A stretch of DNA of 64,000 nucleotides from the NCBI RefSeq assembly GCF_042242105.1, contig NC_092027.1, positions 3,547,506-3,611,505 on the forward strand, read 5' to 3'. The DNA comes from Pempheris klunzingeri (Eukaryota; Chordata; Actinopteri; Acropomatiformes; Pempheridae). Positions 23,667 through 37,700 of the stretch are shown here, one piece after another (position 1 is the first letter of the stretch; the number at the start of each line of letters is the position of its first letter). The position numbers and the translations under genes are program-made. The notes under the pieces were generated by a model, which worked only from the letters and a program-made list of their open reading frames with translations, was not told the origin of the DNA and did not search any database.

Positions 23667-26600
23667 TTAGCTCCCCAGAACAGCGTTGGGCTGTGATCCA
23701 TTACTTTGTTCTTTGGTCACCAATGGCGTGTTGCTGTTTACACCGTCTGTAGAAGAATCCTCAGCACTACTTGAAGAAACCGGTGAGTCTGAAGAGAACA
23801 AAATACAAAATCATTTTAACAGGTAAAGGACAAAAATGGATATGATAAGATTTATGTAGAGACAGTCAGAGGGACAGATAGAGAGATATGTACCTGATCT
23901 GCTCGGCGAAGTTCCTGCAGGAGAAGTGCCAGATGAAGTCTTTATATCTACAAAAACCAATTAAATAAATCAACACTAGTTCTACTAGACCCAGTGGTGT
24001 GGTGGTGCCTGGAGAAGTGAATATACTTCTAATTCTATTTAAAAACAACCAATCCAGCAAAGTTTGGTCCTGATTGGACCATGAAGAGCCTAATTAGTAA
24101 CCACTTCCTGTTTCATGGCGAAACAGAAATTTGAGGCCTCGCCACGCCATCTGGTGAAAACTCTAGCGTAAGTGAATCGGATAAACTCCCTCAGAACACT
24201 GAACACTGCCCAACACTGCCCAACAAAATATGGTTTCCAGAATGTGTTTTTTGTTGCATATCATTCCCCACAATATCCAGAAATCCTTCTTAATCTACAG
24301 ACTGCATGTCCGCTCAGTGAAAATAGAATAAAAAGAAGTTTTACTTGGAGGGCGTTTGGCTGAAATAAAAGGAAAAGACAAATGTTTTATGTTGTTACAA
24401 GTAGAAATGCCACACTTTGTCACTTTCTTCTCAGTGATGATGTCCTCTTCTATGCACTCAGACTGATATATAAATCTTTTCTATCTTTTGGTTCGATCTT
24501 ACAATAGTTCTTTTCCTGTCATCTCTCCCTGACATCATCATGCTATAGTCATGTTATAATGACTGTGGCTCTGAGACCTTATTATTGTTTGGACTGAAGT
24601 CTAAATTCAGAGCACTGGAAAAATGGAGACACAGTTTCAGTTTTGGTTTCTCACCGTTCTTCTTTTTATAGATGAAGAATCCAGCCAAAGCAATGATGAC
24701 AGCCAGAACAGCCACTGCAGCAATGATGATGATGGTGAAGTCAAGGGGCTTCTCTGTTGAGCAGAAAACAACAAACAAATCACAGCCTGTACAGATGAAG
24801 CAGGTTAGGAGAGAAAAACATCCATTTCCCAACCAGACCCACCTCCCACCTCCATCACTTCTGATTCCTGTCTTACCTTCGTTGGACTCGATCACTGCTT
24901 TGTCCAGTTTGGTGACGATGTCCTCGACACCAGAGAGCTGAAACACACATTCGTAGCTCCCCCAGTCTTCAGATGCTCCTGGTGCTTTCAGGTCAACGCT
25001 CGTCTGGAAGGATCCATCGTTGTTGGGGAGGATCTCTCCGAGGGTCACGCCCCCATGATGCTCCTCTCCACCTTTCCTCCAGAACATCATGGCTGCGTTA
25101 GGGTAGAAACCTGTAGCGTGGCAGGTGACTGGAGAGGAGGGAGACTTCTGGAGGAGAGACACTTTGGGACGGTCTGGGAGTAAAGAGAAAGACAGTTTAT
25201 ACGCTATTAGTATGTACTATATATTAATATTTAGCAGATGCTATTTGCAGCCAGGTGTAAATAGGCAATGTGGCAAATAAAGTGTGTCCATGAACAGATA
25301 TGACTTTTTAATCAATCAATACAGAATTCCTCCTCAGTATTGAGCATAGATGTTTATATAGTAGATATTTGTGCTGCTTTTAGATGGTCTGACAAAGAAA
25401 AGACAAAACCAAATAACACTTCACTGGTGAGAAGTTGGTTTACAAAGAAAATATGATCATCTTTATTCAAATCAATTAGTATATATTAATGATAGATGGT
25501 GAAAAAATGATATTTATCAGTCAGCTCCTGTCACTCTAATTGTTACTGTGTGAAGTTAAACTGTGAGGAGTTATTGATAAATCTGTATTGTTCATCTTTC
25601 TTGCATAAACATGATCTAACTCATTTATTTTCTGTTGTACAAAACTGTTAGATTTCTGTATCATGTGTAACTGTTGCACTACGACGATGCAAAACTGTTG
25701 ATACGCCTCATGTATATATTTGGACACAGTGTCTGACTTTAAATGTAAAATAATTTAAATATACATACATGTTTATACTAAAAATGTTATTTAAAACAAA
25801 ATTGTCTTGCCTGCCAGAAATTTACTTTATCTTTCATCTTTATTGTCATAAATTAAACAAAACTAGAAAATGTGCAGTTCCTGAAGACACTGCAGTGTGA
25901 ATGCTGCCTGCTGAATAGCTGACGCCACACTGCATTGCTGCTTTTTGTAACTGTAATTTATGGTTTAAGGTTCCATGATTTGGGTGCTGGGAATTCCTAC
26001 TGCCTCTGAATGCACCACGTGCCTGTCAATCAGCTGTCAGGTTGCCATGGTGATGGTGCCTGCTGAGTCACTCTGGGCTCACACAGCTCTTTTCATTGAC
26101 ATTTCAGCTGTGACACACCTCTGAAAATCCAGGTTTTAGCTAAAAACAGTGACCGTCACAGCTTTAATGTGTGGACCAGTGGAGAGAAGAGGGTCTGCTG
26201 AACACGTACATGTAGTTTAATGTCTCTAACTTCTAAATTGAGAGAGCTGGAGCAGGTTAGAAAAGTGTTTGTTTCTGCCTCCCTCCTGAAGTTTGTGCTC
26301 TCAGTTAACATGGCAGTCAATGAGGCAGTTGGTTGGCTCTCCTGACGCTTCGAGGCTCTTGGAGGCAGCTGTGTATGTTTTTTGTTTCCATGGCCACATC
26401 ACTGCGACGGGCACGATTTTTCCTACGTTTTGGTGCATAAATGGTGAGTCTGAGTGACACACTGTGGTCGTGAGAGTGAGATAAAGACAACATTTTCACA
26501 TGATTTTCCTGCTCCTCTGCACTCTAGCGATGATGTCACCCACTCTAGGCAGCGCAATACACACCCATTATAAAATCTGAAAAGGAGCGAAAACGGCATA

Positions 26601-27395
26601 AAACTAAAACTGTGATATTGTCAAAACTGCAAAATATATGTAAAAAAGCTAAATTATACTGTAACAGCTGAAGGTCTTGTGGTCTGTTTAAAAGTTGAAT
26701 GGAGTCTCTGGCTGAAAGTATGACGAAGCTATAACCTTTCAAAGTGGAGGAAGTTGAAGAGGATTTGAACGTTCGGCCCTGAGCAGCTGTTGACATCTTG
26801 GCGGCCATTTTGTACGTAGAAAGAAAGGAGTTTCCTTAAAAACTAATTATGTAGGTTAATCTAATCATTAATATTATATAGCAGAAATATCACTGTTACT
26901 ATCTACATAACATTATTTATTTTAAGCGTGGGAGAGAAAGTGACAGAAACTGAGGTAAAGTAGGAGGCAGAGAGATGAAGAGGAGAGAGAACATGACAGA
27001 AAGATAAATGTGACACAAAGTGGGTGTATTTTGTTCATATAACTGTTGAGAAGACACAAAGAAGACATATTAACATTACTGTGTCCATGAATCCACATCA
27101 GGTCATGAGACTCTACCTGTTCTCAGCAGAGAGCTCCTCCCATAATCTACGTACTTCTTCAGCCACTCAGGACAAATCTGGGTCAGGTAGTTTTTATACT
27201 GTACTATCCCGGGTTTGTTATTGTCCCACTTGTGTTTGGTGATGACAGCCTCTGGTGTTGGAGCGATCCATGTCTCTGTCTTCAGGTCAAATACTATGAA
27301 GTCTTCTCCATCATAACCATCCTGACTGAAACCGTTGGTTTTTCCCGTCTGATCATCCCACTGACAGCCGTACATCCTCTGGGCAATGTGGACAC

Positions 27396-27467
<72 letters not shown>

Positions 27468-29111
27468 GAGAGAGGGGGGGGAGAGAGAGAGGGGGGGGGG
27501 GGGACAAAGAGAGACATCATTAAACAGAGTGAGATCACTGAAAAAAGGTGAAAAAAGCCTTCATGAGCACCAAGAGCTTCAGGTGAAACCTTCAAACAGC
27601 TTCTTCTGTCCGACCAACACTGAACAGTATTTAATTTAAAGTGATAATAAACAGAGAAAAGCAGCAAAGTAGTGATGGGAATTTCGGCTCTTTTGGCTCC
27701 CAAGTGGCTCCTCAGATATTTTTGTTGCTTCAATACATTTATTGCCAAATTATGTGTAAAATGAATTACTAATGTAAAAAACACATTATATAGAATATGT
27801 ATTATTTATATTGCTTTATTGATTCTAAATTATTTAGTTTTACTGGCTCATAGAGCTCAGGGCTGTAGGTCTTGGTGGCTGTGTTGTTGTCCTGGATGAT
27901 ACTGTAGATAATGTAGGAGCAGTAGACACACTGGCACCTTCATTAACAGCAGCTTCCCTTGCTTGTCTTTCCTCCTCTAACTGAATTGATGGTGAACAGT
28001 ACACACACTTGTCTGTGCAGGTTGTTTGTGGAGCCTGCCCGATATGAAACTTGAATTTTGCAAAGTCTGCACTCTGCCCTCCAACTATCAAGTGTATTAA
28101 AATGTGTCCAAATTTTACACCATTTTCTGTCGCTCATTTTTCTCACCTGTCCTGCTGCAGTCTGACTATGCAGCAATACTCTCTCACACTCTCATCTCTC
28201 CCCCTCACTCCAGTTCGTGTGCTCACTGCGCTGTGCCCCCCTCCCTCCCGCTCAGTTTGGACACACAGACACCACCACACATCTTGACCAATCACGTGCA
28301 GCTTTAACAGAGAAAAGACGAGAAAAACAAACATCCCGATCGCATCGGCTCCCAATCAGGAGCCGGCTCCCATCGTTCACTTCAAAGAGCCGGCTTTTTC
28401 TCTTATTGAGAAACTGGTGCTAGAAAACATTCTGCATTAAATAAGTTAAATAAGTAATAAATAAATAAAATAATAAATAAAAGACTTAAATGATTGGATG
28501 ATTAAAAATGTTGTCAATTAATTTTCTGTTGATCAGCTAATTGATTACTTGACTAATTGTTTCAGAATAGATGTTTATTGTGGCACAGACACACTGAGGC
28601 ATGGGGGTCTGATCACAGGTAAAAGTGGGGGTGCATGATTAGTGATTAGTGTAACGGGAGGTAAAGTGGGACGACTTTCATTTAATTAACACCTGAAAAG
28701 GACATTTTCTAAAACACAGTCATAACCATTAAAGCTGCTCTCTCAGTGTAAAGCTCAGTTTATATTGCACCATAAAATATTAGTGTTTCATTGTGTTCTG
28801 TTCTGGTTTCAGCAGTGAAAGAACGATTAAATGTTGTCTCAGAGTGCACGTGATGCATATATCTGATAGTCTGCTGACTTTAGGACATTAGGAAAAGACA
28901 TGTATGAAAATAAAATAAATGTAAAGACTACATAGAGAGCAAATAAATATAAAAATCTAAATATAAGGTAATGAGGTACGGCAGCAACGAAATGTAGAAA
29001 CACAATAAACATATGTGAGTAAATACATCCAATAAATATTAAAATATAAAGCCAAGAAAAGGCTCCATCAGACAGTTTAATCTCTGTGAATAAAACACTG
29101 CTGACAGACTG

Positions 29112-29159
<48 letters not shown>

Positions 29160-30228
29160 TTACACCTGTAAATAATGTTTCATCAGTAGAAAGTGAAATA
29201 TAAACAAACCTCCAGTTTGGTTGAAGCGCTGCTTTGCAGTGTCAATGTTGACTTTGAGGGCCTGCTGGGAACCCTGATGGTACCCAGTCTCCCTCTCCCA
29301 GTACTGAGGATCATCCTCTGTGACTCTGCTCATCCAGTCCTGTTTGGCTTCTGCTCTCTTGGTCTCACTGTCGTAGTGAAACATCTGAACATCATCAACC
29401 AACCCAACAATCACAAACTCTGGGAAGTTTGAGACTCCAGAAGAGGCAGTGAAGAAATACTTCAGAGAGTGAGTCACTGTAAGAAGGACATAATTAAGTG
29501 TACACAATCCAAATTAACTATATTAACGTGATCTGAGACTGAAAATGTGTTAATCAATGAAGAAAAACTAAAAATGTAGATTTACATAATTTCTAAACTT
29601 ACAGTTTTAAGGTCTATATTAAACAGTAATGAACAGTTTAAAGATTAAAGACTGAAAAGTGAACTATTCAAAGTTTTGGACAAGAAACTCTTGTTTTTAT
29701 GATCGTTACTGTTCTTTCTTTATTAATCTGAGTGTGTGTTGGAGAGTTTGGCGCGTCGTAGTTCTGCTGCCATTTTAACATTTAGATCGACTAGACAGTA
29801 TCGATTAATGATCCTGACAATATCGATTAAGATAATGTCTCAAATAATAGCTAAAAACAAAGATAAACACAGTTTCCAACAGCTCTTTTTAGAAACACAC
29901 CTTCCCTCTGACAGAAAGTATTATTAGGGATTATAATGAGATGAACTGACTGAATGTCCTCACGTGACCTTTAAGATTATGACTTTATAGCTTTTTAACA
30001 TTTCTGTAATCTGCAAAGAAGTCCTGAAATCAAACATTAAAAAAAACGATCAAAACATCGAGTAATTCACAGAAACACTACATAAAGACACGGAGCTTTT
30101 TTTTTTTCTTTACGATCAACCGATTTAAAATAACATCTTAACTCACGAGCCGTCGCGTCCTGCAGGAACATCAGAGCCAGAAAAACCAGAGTCTTCATCT
30201 TGATCATCTGAATCATTGAGGGATTCAT
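23667..30228 (-). CDS. MHC class I heavy chain (gene 3)
   Basis: Exons: 30147-30228 (leader), 29210-29476 (alpha1), 27117-27395 (alpha2), 24877-25173 (alpha3), 24655-24753 (transmembrane), 24345-24359, 23894-23947, 23667-23788; 404 residues. Differs from gene 2 in the 5' half: alpha1 reads SGVSNFPEF where genes 1 and 2 read SGVTNFPEF, and the GT run and nearby intron 2 are shorter. Alpha2 to tail appears the same as gene 2, with the same altered exon 6 donor and short transmembrane exon. Groove residues Y7, Y59, R84, T143, K146, W147, Y159 and Y171 are present. The hAT element between promoter and start codon is present as in genes 1 and 2. The role (peptide presentation) is inferred from family membership. 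Confidence 0.92.
27396..27514. repeat. (GA)n tract beside exon 3, gene 3
   Basis: About 119 bp. Differs from gene 2 only in G-run and GA counts, a slippage-type difference. Confidence 0.9.
27671..28399 (-). mobile_element. hAT/BED remnant, intron 2 of gene 3
   Basis: 729-bp copy that appears the same as the one in gene 2. It lies in intron 2 between the GA tract and the GT tract. Confidence 0.65.
29112..29159. repeat. (GT)n microsatellite, intron 2 of gene 3
   Basis: About 48 bp, shorter than in genes 1 and 2. The stretch between the GT run and exon 2 also lacks about 25 bp found in the other genes. Confidence 0.9.
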
Positions 30229-30248
30229 GGTTCTTGTGTTTCTCCGTC

Positions 30249-31343
30249 CAGAGTCGGCAACCCGCGGCTCCGGAGCCGCATGTGGCTCTTTAATCCCTCT
30301 GCTGCGGCTCCCTGTGGCTTTGAAAACTAAATCATGACTATTTTAACTCTCTAAAGAAGTTTAAATCTAAGTCTAAGACCTAACGGGCCCACCGGCTCTG
30401 GATTACCGTAATTCCGCCACAGTTTGTGCTTTCGGAAAAATTCCAACGGTTTCTGAAAGCTGAGACGTTGCGCTTTACAGCCAACATGGTGTCATTACGG
30501 TATTTTCACTCGCGTGTCTCCCGGAAACCCGCGAATCAAATTTTCCCCCCAGGGAAATCAGTGGAAATGTATTTATTATGCAAATTGTTCCTTTCTGAAT
30601 ATATTTCTGCCAGATTGTATATGTATTTTGATACAAAAAAGGTGATTTCATTTGTGTTCATGTGCTCTTAAGGCAATTTATTTCATTAGTAAAGGCATGA
30701 ATCTATACATATTATTAAGATTTAGGATGTAAGGGTTGTATTGATGTATAATAAATTAAAATACTCCCAAAAATGGGACAACAGTGTGTAAAAATGTCAA
30801 AAAGATGACATGCAGACGCTGTTCGCTGAGGTTCAGGAACTAAAATCACATTAACCAAGTAAGAGAAATATTTTAATAATCTACTATTTTGCATATATTC
30901 CTATTTTTTTCATTGTTCAGTGAAATAGTCCATTTGTTATTCAGGTTGACAGCTGACTGGACGCTCCAGTAAAAGGATGAAGGCACAAAAGACGACGGCA
31001 TTTTTGGTTTGCTGCCAATGGATCATTTAAGTTCGTTAAATACAAGATGGACTAAAATAGACATTGCGTATTTTATTTAAAAGTAACCTTCAACCCAGCG
31101 TCTTTTTCAAAATGTTTTTGTTGCATTCAGAAATGTCACTTCATTTTCTCTGTAGCAGTCCATTGGTTACATGAAAGCAACACACTATGGTTTGTTTATA
31201 CATAACATAAAGGTAAAAAACAATATATGCAGTGTTATCTTCATTTTGAATGTCAGAAGGGTTTTGCGGCTCCCGGTGTTTTCTTTTCTGTGGGAAACGG
31301 AACCAAATGGCTCTTAGAGCAGTTAAGGTTGCAGACCCGTCTG
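30249..31343. mobile_element. hAT remnant between promoter and exon 1 of gene 3
   Basis: Third copy, 1,095 bp, with a few substitutions relative to the copies at genes 1 and 2. The insertion therefore predates the split of units 1 and 3 and postdates their split from units 4 and 5, or was lost there. Confidence 0.7.
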
Positions 31344-31386
31344 GACTGAGCTCCTGTTTGCTGCTCCACAAGATGGGAAGGGGCTC

Positions 31387-31479
31387 TGACGTCACATGGC
31401 CCGTCCAGCCAATGAGAATTCAGGACGACTTGTTGCTGGGTAGAACTGACCCGCTGAGGTTGTCAACGAAAGTGAAAGT
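31387..31479 (-). promoter_or_regulatory. Class I promoter box cluster of gene 3
   Basis: CRE 31387-31394, CCAAT/Y box 31409-31413 and ISRE 31468-31479. Separated from the gene 3 ATG at 30228 by the third copy of the hAT element. Confidence 0.75.
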
Positions 31480-31509
31480 TAAACTAGCGTGTTTTTGGCC
31501 CGTGTGAGG

Positions 31510-33843
31510 GGAAGGGGAGCTTCGTGGGGAGCTTTATTCTGGTGTCTCCACTTTGTCCACACATGAAAGCTGCTGCTCACATTTTCTATAACGGCTGATG
31601 TCACATAATGTTTTCTGGGAGGTCAGAGGTCACTGTCAGCTGCAGGTCAGACACTGTGGAGGTGGTGTGGATGCTGCAGGGTCTTCTTGTGTTGTGTATG
31701 GCTGCCCTGGGAGTGAACACAGTCCTGATCAAAATACCACCAACAAACAACAAATCAAAGTGTTCAAACCTGCAGTGGATGTGCAGCAGTGCAGTTTCTC
31801 CCTGATAGTATCTGTTGTTTTAAACACACCTGTGTGCAATCGCACCATCTGGTTATTGAATGAGATGGAGGGGAACATCTCTGTGTCCATACTGAAGTCC
31901 ATAACCAATAAAGTATCTTATTTATGTGTCAGTATGTTTCCGTGCAGGCCTGCACATGGGTCTCGGCACAAATTAGACCTCATATTAGGACAGAGTGACA
32001 AACAATAAACACTAAATATAGTTTCCTTGAAGCGATATTTGGCCTTTTAATGTGACATGAAAACGTGAATGAAAGAAATCAAGCCAGAGGAGAAAGAGAG
32101 TGAGAGAGCTTCTTAAACACAAACATCAGGTCAGACCAGCTCTGTCCTGCAGGCTAAAAGCTCCTGAACTGATCTGAAGTTGTGGACGCTGAAAACTGCC
32201 CCAACCACAGAAATCTAACACCACTGTTGATGTTTGAACACCTGATGCTGTTTTTCACTTTGCCGTTTCTGAAGCATTTTAGAAAAGGTTTGAGTTTAAC
32301 AGAAATACTCTTCTTGCTCTCTGCTGATCAGTAAGTTTCAATTCAAGAATAAATAGATATTTAATAATTTCATGATTATTGATGCATTAAAGTGTACACG
32401 TCACTTTAACGGCGAAGCTGGTAACCATGGCTGATTTAAGTCTATATGGTTGGGTAGCTATAATAACACATCAGAATGTATTTTTTGATTATATTTTGTA
32501 TTGATTAATTGAAGCAGGCCTTATGATGAAAGCTAAATAAATGCAGTGCAGTGAAAAGTAGAATATTTCCCTCTGAACTGCAGTGGAGTAGAAGTATGAA
32601 ATAACATTAAATGGAAAAACTCATAGTAAAAGTACGAGCTCCTCAAAATGACTCTTAAGTATTTGAATGTACTTATTTAAGTTCCACTGCTGAAAGTCTA
32701 AATATATAATGTATATGTTTGCTATGACAGAGGAGTGGGTGAAGTTTATACACAAGTGAAAACTTAACATATTAAAACATGATTGAAGAGAAATCTGTCA
32801 GTAAAGAACTTAATATAATAAATATATAAATGCTGTGATCAATATTTGTTCTCTATTTAAGTGTATTAGTATAGATTGTTGTATAACTGATCTCCAAATG
32901 AATGATCAAGTACATTTAGGCTTTTCAGATTCATCAAAGGAAATCACAAAGTCTCCCTCCCTCTCCACCACTCACACAGATTATTGATGCCAAGAGCAGA
33001 TCACACAACAACCAGAGTAAATAGTCTTCAAAATAAAGAAAAAACAGCAGGGGAGAGAATATTCAATATATAAAAGTCACTCAGTACAGAATATACTCAC
33101 AGTAACAAATTTCCTTTTCATTTCGAACACAAAATGTCACCAAATGTAAAAGTTTCTAAATATGATGTGTACAGATTCATTTATTATTCTGATGAGCTAG
33201 TTATAATTATATTCTTAATCCTTTTATAAACCAGACTACTGGGAAACAAGTACTGACAGATAGAAAGGACTCAGAAATCATCAGCGTGACTTCATGTCAA
33301 GTAAAAAGATGAACTTCTGCTTCAGTTGTGCCACAAGTTTGCTCAACTGGTTTCATCCTTTGTGAACTTTTTCAATTGATATCTGAACATCTGCACTTGG
33401 AGCCACTTCACTTGGTGTTTGTGTGAAAAACCAGGATTTATTCACGTTCCTGTGTGATCTCAGATGAGCAGGCACGTTTAATTTACCACACTGACACATG
33501 TTTTATTATCTAAATACATATATTTTAAATTTAACAACACAAAAGAATACAAGGCACACACTTACTTTTCCCTTAAAATACCATTGTGATTCTGGAGTTA
33601 CAGAATATATCAAGGATTATAAATCAAAAACACAAAACAGAGAGAGAAAAAAGGTGAAATAGAGAATAAAATAGCACACAGTGTGTCTATGTGTACACAT
33701 GTATTAGCATATATTCACTCATTCATGTTTGTTTATTCGAACATGCAAAGAAACATCAGTACAACTAAAATCCTATTTTTGTCTTAATCATCACATCCAG
33801 CGAGACAGCCCTAGATAGCCCAGAGATAGTATATGTATTTCAT
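31510..33843. other. Intergenic DNA upstream of gene 3
   Basis: Diverged copy of the unit 1 and 2 intergenic segment, with scattered substitutions and small indels. No gene recognised. Confidence 0.6.
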
Positions 33844-34342
33844 TTCATATAGAGTTGATTAAGTTGTCATCTTTTAACCAGTCCCTTGTAATTTGTTTAA
33901 TTATTGCTACCCTTATTACTGGGAACAAGTTTGAGTCTTCGCTCTCCTGCAGTAGAACCAGTGGGTTTTTGTTCAGAGAGATCCCAAAAATATCTAACAG
34001 TTTTCTAATAGAAGATTCCTAGAAGACACTTTTAGCATTACATGACCAAAATACCTGACTGTGGTTTATCTGCTCACCACATCCTCTCCAGAGTTTAATC
34101 TTCTTTGTACTTTGGTTTATTTATTCATTTGTGTTTTTATCTGTCTGAATGAAAATCAACTATACTAGTATATGTTTGCATTACACTATAGTAAACTTTA
34201 TTATGTCATATTGAACTATCATTAATATGGTTGTTATTAGAACTGTCAATATCTTTATTATTATTACTATTGCCATATTATAGTATATTATTATCATTAT
34301 TACTATACCAGTAGTTATGGTTGACAGTAATATCCCACTGTA

Positions 34343-34578
34343 CTGTTTTTATTTTTGTCACACTGCACTACATCGATGCTTTCACATTTGCACTATTCTC
34401 AAACCTGCTGCTACTTATATATGACATCTTTGCCATAAATTGACACTTTCTTTTTAACGTGTTACTTTTATCTATTGTGCTTTTAATTTTGTATTTTTAA
34501 TGTTGGATACCTGTTCATTGACTGTTGCAACACCTGAATTTCCCCCATAGGGATCAATAAAGGATTATCTTCATCTTA
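34343..34578 (+). mobile_element. LINE 3'-tail fragment, unit 4 copy
   Basis: Same fragment, in the 3' flank of gene 4. Its presence in all four units dates the insertion before the array expanded. Confidence 0.55.
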
Positions 34579-34757
34579 AAGTGAGTGAAAGAGTGAATGA
34601 GTGTTTGAGTCTATATCTATGTTTGCTGATGATTTTCTATCCTCATACATCTCTATAAATTTATAAATACAGTCTTAGATTTTTGCACACATTATTTTTG
34701 TCAGCAGTGAGGTCATCCCTCCTTGTATTTGAATCATTCACCATTTACACGGTCCAT

Positions 34758-37700
34758 TTAGCTCCCCAGAACAGCGTTGGGCTGTGATCCATTACTTTGT
34801 TCTTTGGTCACCAATGGCGTGTTGCTGTTTACACCGTCTGTAGAAGAATCCTCAGCACTACTTGAAGAAACCGGTGAGTCTGAAGAGAACAAAATACAAA
34901 ATCATTTTAACAGGTAAAGGACAAAAATGGATATGATAAGATTTATGTAGAGACAGTCAGAGGGACAGATAGAGAGATATGTACCTGATCTGCTCGGCGA
35001 AGTTCCTGCAGGAGAAGTGCCAGATGAAGTCTTTATATCTACAAAAACCAATTAAATAAATCAACACTAGTTCTACTAGACCCAGTGGTGTGGTGGTGCC
35101 TGGAGAAGTGAATATACTTCTAATTCTATTTAAAAACAACCAATCCAGCAAAGTTTGGTCCTGATTGGACCATGAAGAGCCTAATTAGTAACCACTTCCT
35201 GTTTCATGGCGAAACAGAAATTTGAGGCCTCGCCACGCCATCTGGTGAAAACTCTAGCGTAAGTGAATCGGATAAACTCCCTAGTTCATTAACTTCTTTT
35301 AATGAACACAGACAAACAAATTATGGTTTCCAGAATGTGTTTTTTGTTGCATATCATTCCCCACAATATCCAGAAATCCTTCTTAATCTACAGACTGCAT
35401 GTCCGCTCAGTGAAAATAGAATAAAAAGAAGTTTTACTTACGAGATGGAGAGCGTTTGGCTGAAATAAAAGGAAAAGACAAATGTTTTATGTTGTTACAA
35501 GTAGAAATGCCACACTTTGTCACTTTCTTCTCAGTGATGATGTCCTCTTCTATGCACTCAGACTGATATATAAATCTTTTCTATCATTTGGTTCGATCTT
35601 ACAATAGTTCTTTTCCTGTCATCTCTCCCTGACATCATCATGCTATAGTCATGTTATAATGACTGTGGCTCTGAGAGCTTATTATTGTTTGGATTGAAGT
35701 CTAAATTCAGAGCACTGGAAAAATGGAGACACAGTTTCAGTTTTGGTTTCTCACCGTTCTTCTTTTTATAGATGAAGAATCCAGCCAAAGCAATGACGAC
35801 AGCCAGAACAGCCACTGCAGCAATGATGATGATGATGATGGTGGTCTTGTCAAGGGGCTTCTCTGTTGAGCAGAAAACAACAAACAAATCACAGCCTGTA
35901 CAGATGAAGCAGGTTAGGAGAGAAAAACATCCATTTCCCAACCAGACCCAAATCTTGTTTACAGACACTATATGTGTTTCCTGCTGCTGTTCTTATTCTT
36001 GATCTAAATCTTTATCCCTTCTTGTCTCTGTGTAATAACTGTATCTGTGCTGGTTTGCAGTGTAGTTTGTAGTTTGTAGTGTGTAGTTTTGTTGTCTTTG
36101 TTTCTGTTTATGATGGTTTCTGTCCCACATGTTGGTTTTTGGCACAAGGAGAGCTTTTAACACTGATACTTTATGACTATCACCACAATCAACCAACTTT
36201 ATTCTGACTGATAAATACATACATTCAGATTATTAAACAGGCAAAAACAATTATAACTCCTTAAATGCACTTTAAAAACTAGAGTTTAAATAAAAAAATA
36301 TATATAAAACAAGTTTTTGGGGACTTGCTGATGGTGGGCAGGTTCATTGGCTGAATACTGATCTAGGAAACTGTCAACAAAACAAGGAAAAGGAAAACAA
36401 AATTTCTCACCCAACAGACAAAAAACATGACCTGCAGGCTGTTACAATAAAATAATGGCTGTTTTCCACCTCCATCACTTCTGATTCCTGTCTTACCTTC
36501 GTTGGACTCGATCACTGCTTTGTCCAGTTTGGTGACGATGTCCTCGACACCAGAGAGCTGAAACACACATTCGTAGCTCCCCCAGTCTTCAGATGCTCCT
36601 GGTGCTTTCAGGTCAACGCTCGTCTGGAAGGATCCATCGTTGTTGGGGAGGATCTCTCCGAGGGTCACGCCCTCATGATGCTCCTCTCCACCTTTCCTCC
36701 AGAACATCATGGCTGCGTTAGGGTAGAAACCTGTAGCGTGGCAGGTGACTGGAGAGGAGGGAGACTTCTGGAGGAGAGACACTTTGGGACGGTCTGGGAG
36801 TAAAGAGAAAGACAGTTTATACACTATTAGTATGTACTATATATTAATATTTAGCAGATGCTATTTGCAGCCAGGTGTAAATAGGCAATGTGGCAAATAA
36901 AGTGTGTCCATGAACAGATATGACTTTTTAATCAATCAATATAGAATTCCTCCTCAGTATTGAGCATAGATGTTTATATAGTAGATATTTGTGCTGCTTT
37001 TAGATGGTCTGACAAAGAAAAGCTGAAACCAAATAACACTTCACTGGTGAGAAGTTGGTTTACAAAGAAAATATGATCATCTTTATTCAAATCAATTAAT
37101 ATATATTAATGATAGATGGTGAAAAAATGATATTTATCAGTCAGCTCCTGTCACTCTAATTGTTACTGTGTGAAGTTAAACTGTGAGGAGTTATTGATAA
37201 ATCTGTATTGTTCATCTTTCTTGTATAAACATGATCTAACTCATTTATTTTCTGTTGTACAAAACTGTTAGATTTCTGTATCATGTGTAACTGTTGCACT
37301 ACGACGATGCAAAACTGTTGATACGCCTCATGTATATATTTGGACATAGTGTCTGACTTTAAATGTAAAATAATTTAAATATACATACATGTTTATACTA
37401 AAAATGTTATTTAAAACAAAATTGTCTTGCCTGCCAGAAATTTACTTTATCTTTCATCTTTATTGTCATAAATTAAACAAAACTAGAAAATGTGCAGTTC
37501 CTGAAGACACTGCAGTGTGAATGCTGCCTGCTGAATAGCTGACGCCACACTGCATTGCTGCTTTTTGTAACTGTAATTTATGGTTTAAGGTTCCATGATT
37601 TGGGTGCTGGGAATTCCTACTGCCTCTGAATGCACCACGTGCCTGTCAATCAGCTGTCAGGTTGCCATGGTGATGGTGCCTGCTGAGTCACTCTGGGCTC

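Larger units (their letters stand above)
22760..33843. repeat. Tandem MHC class I unit 3 of the array
   Basis: Third copy. The left half is almost indistinguishable from unit 2. The right half, from the GT tract at 29112 onward, has its own small differences: a shorter GT run, a missing stretch of about 25 bp beside exon 2, one changed alpha1 residue and scattered substitutions upstream. Confidence 0.9.
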
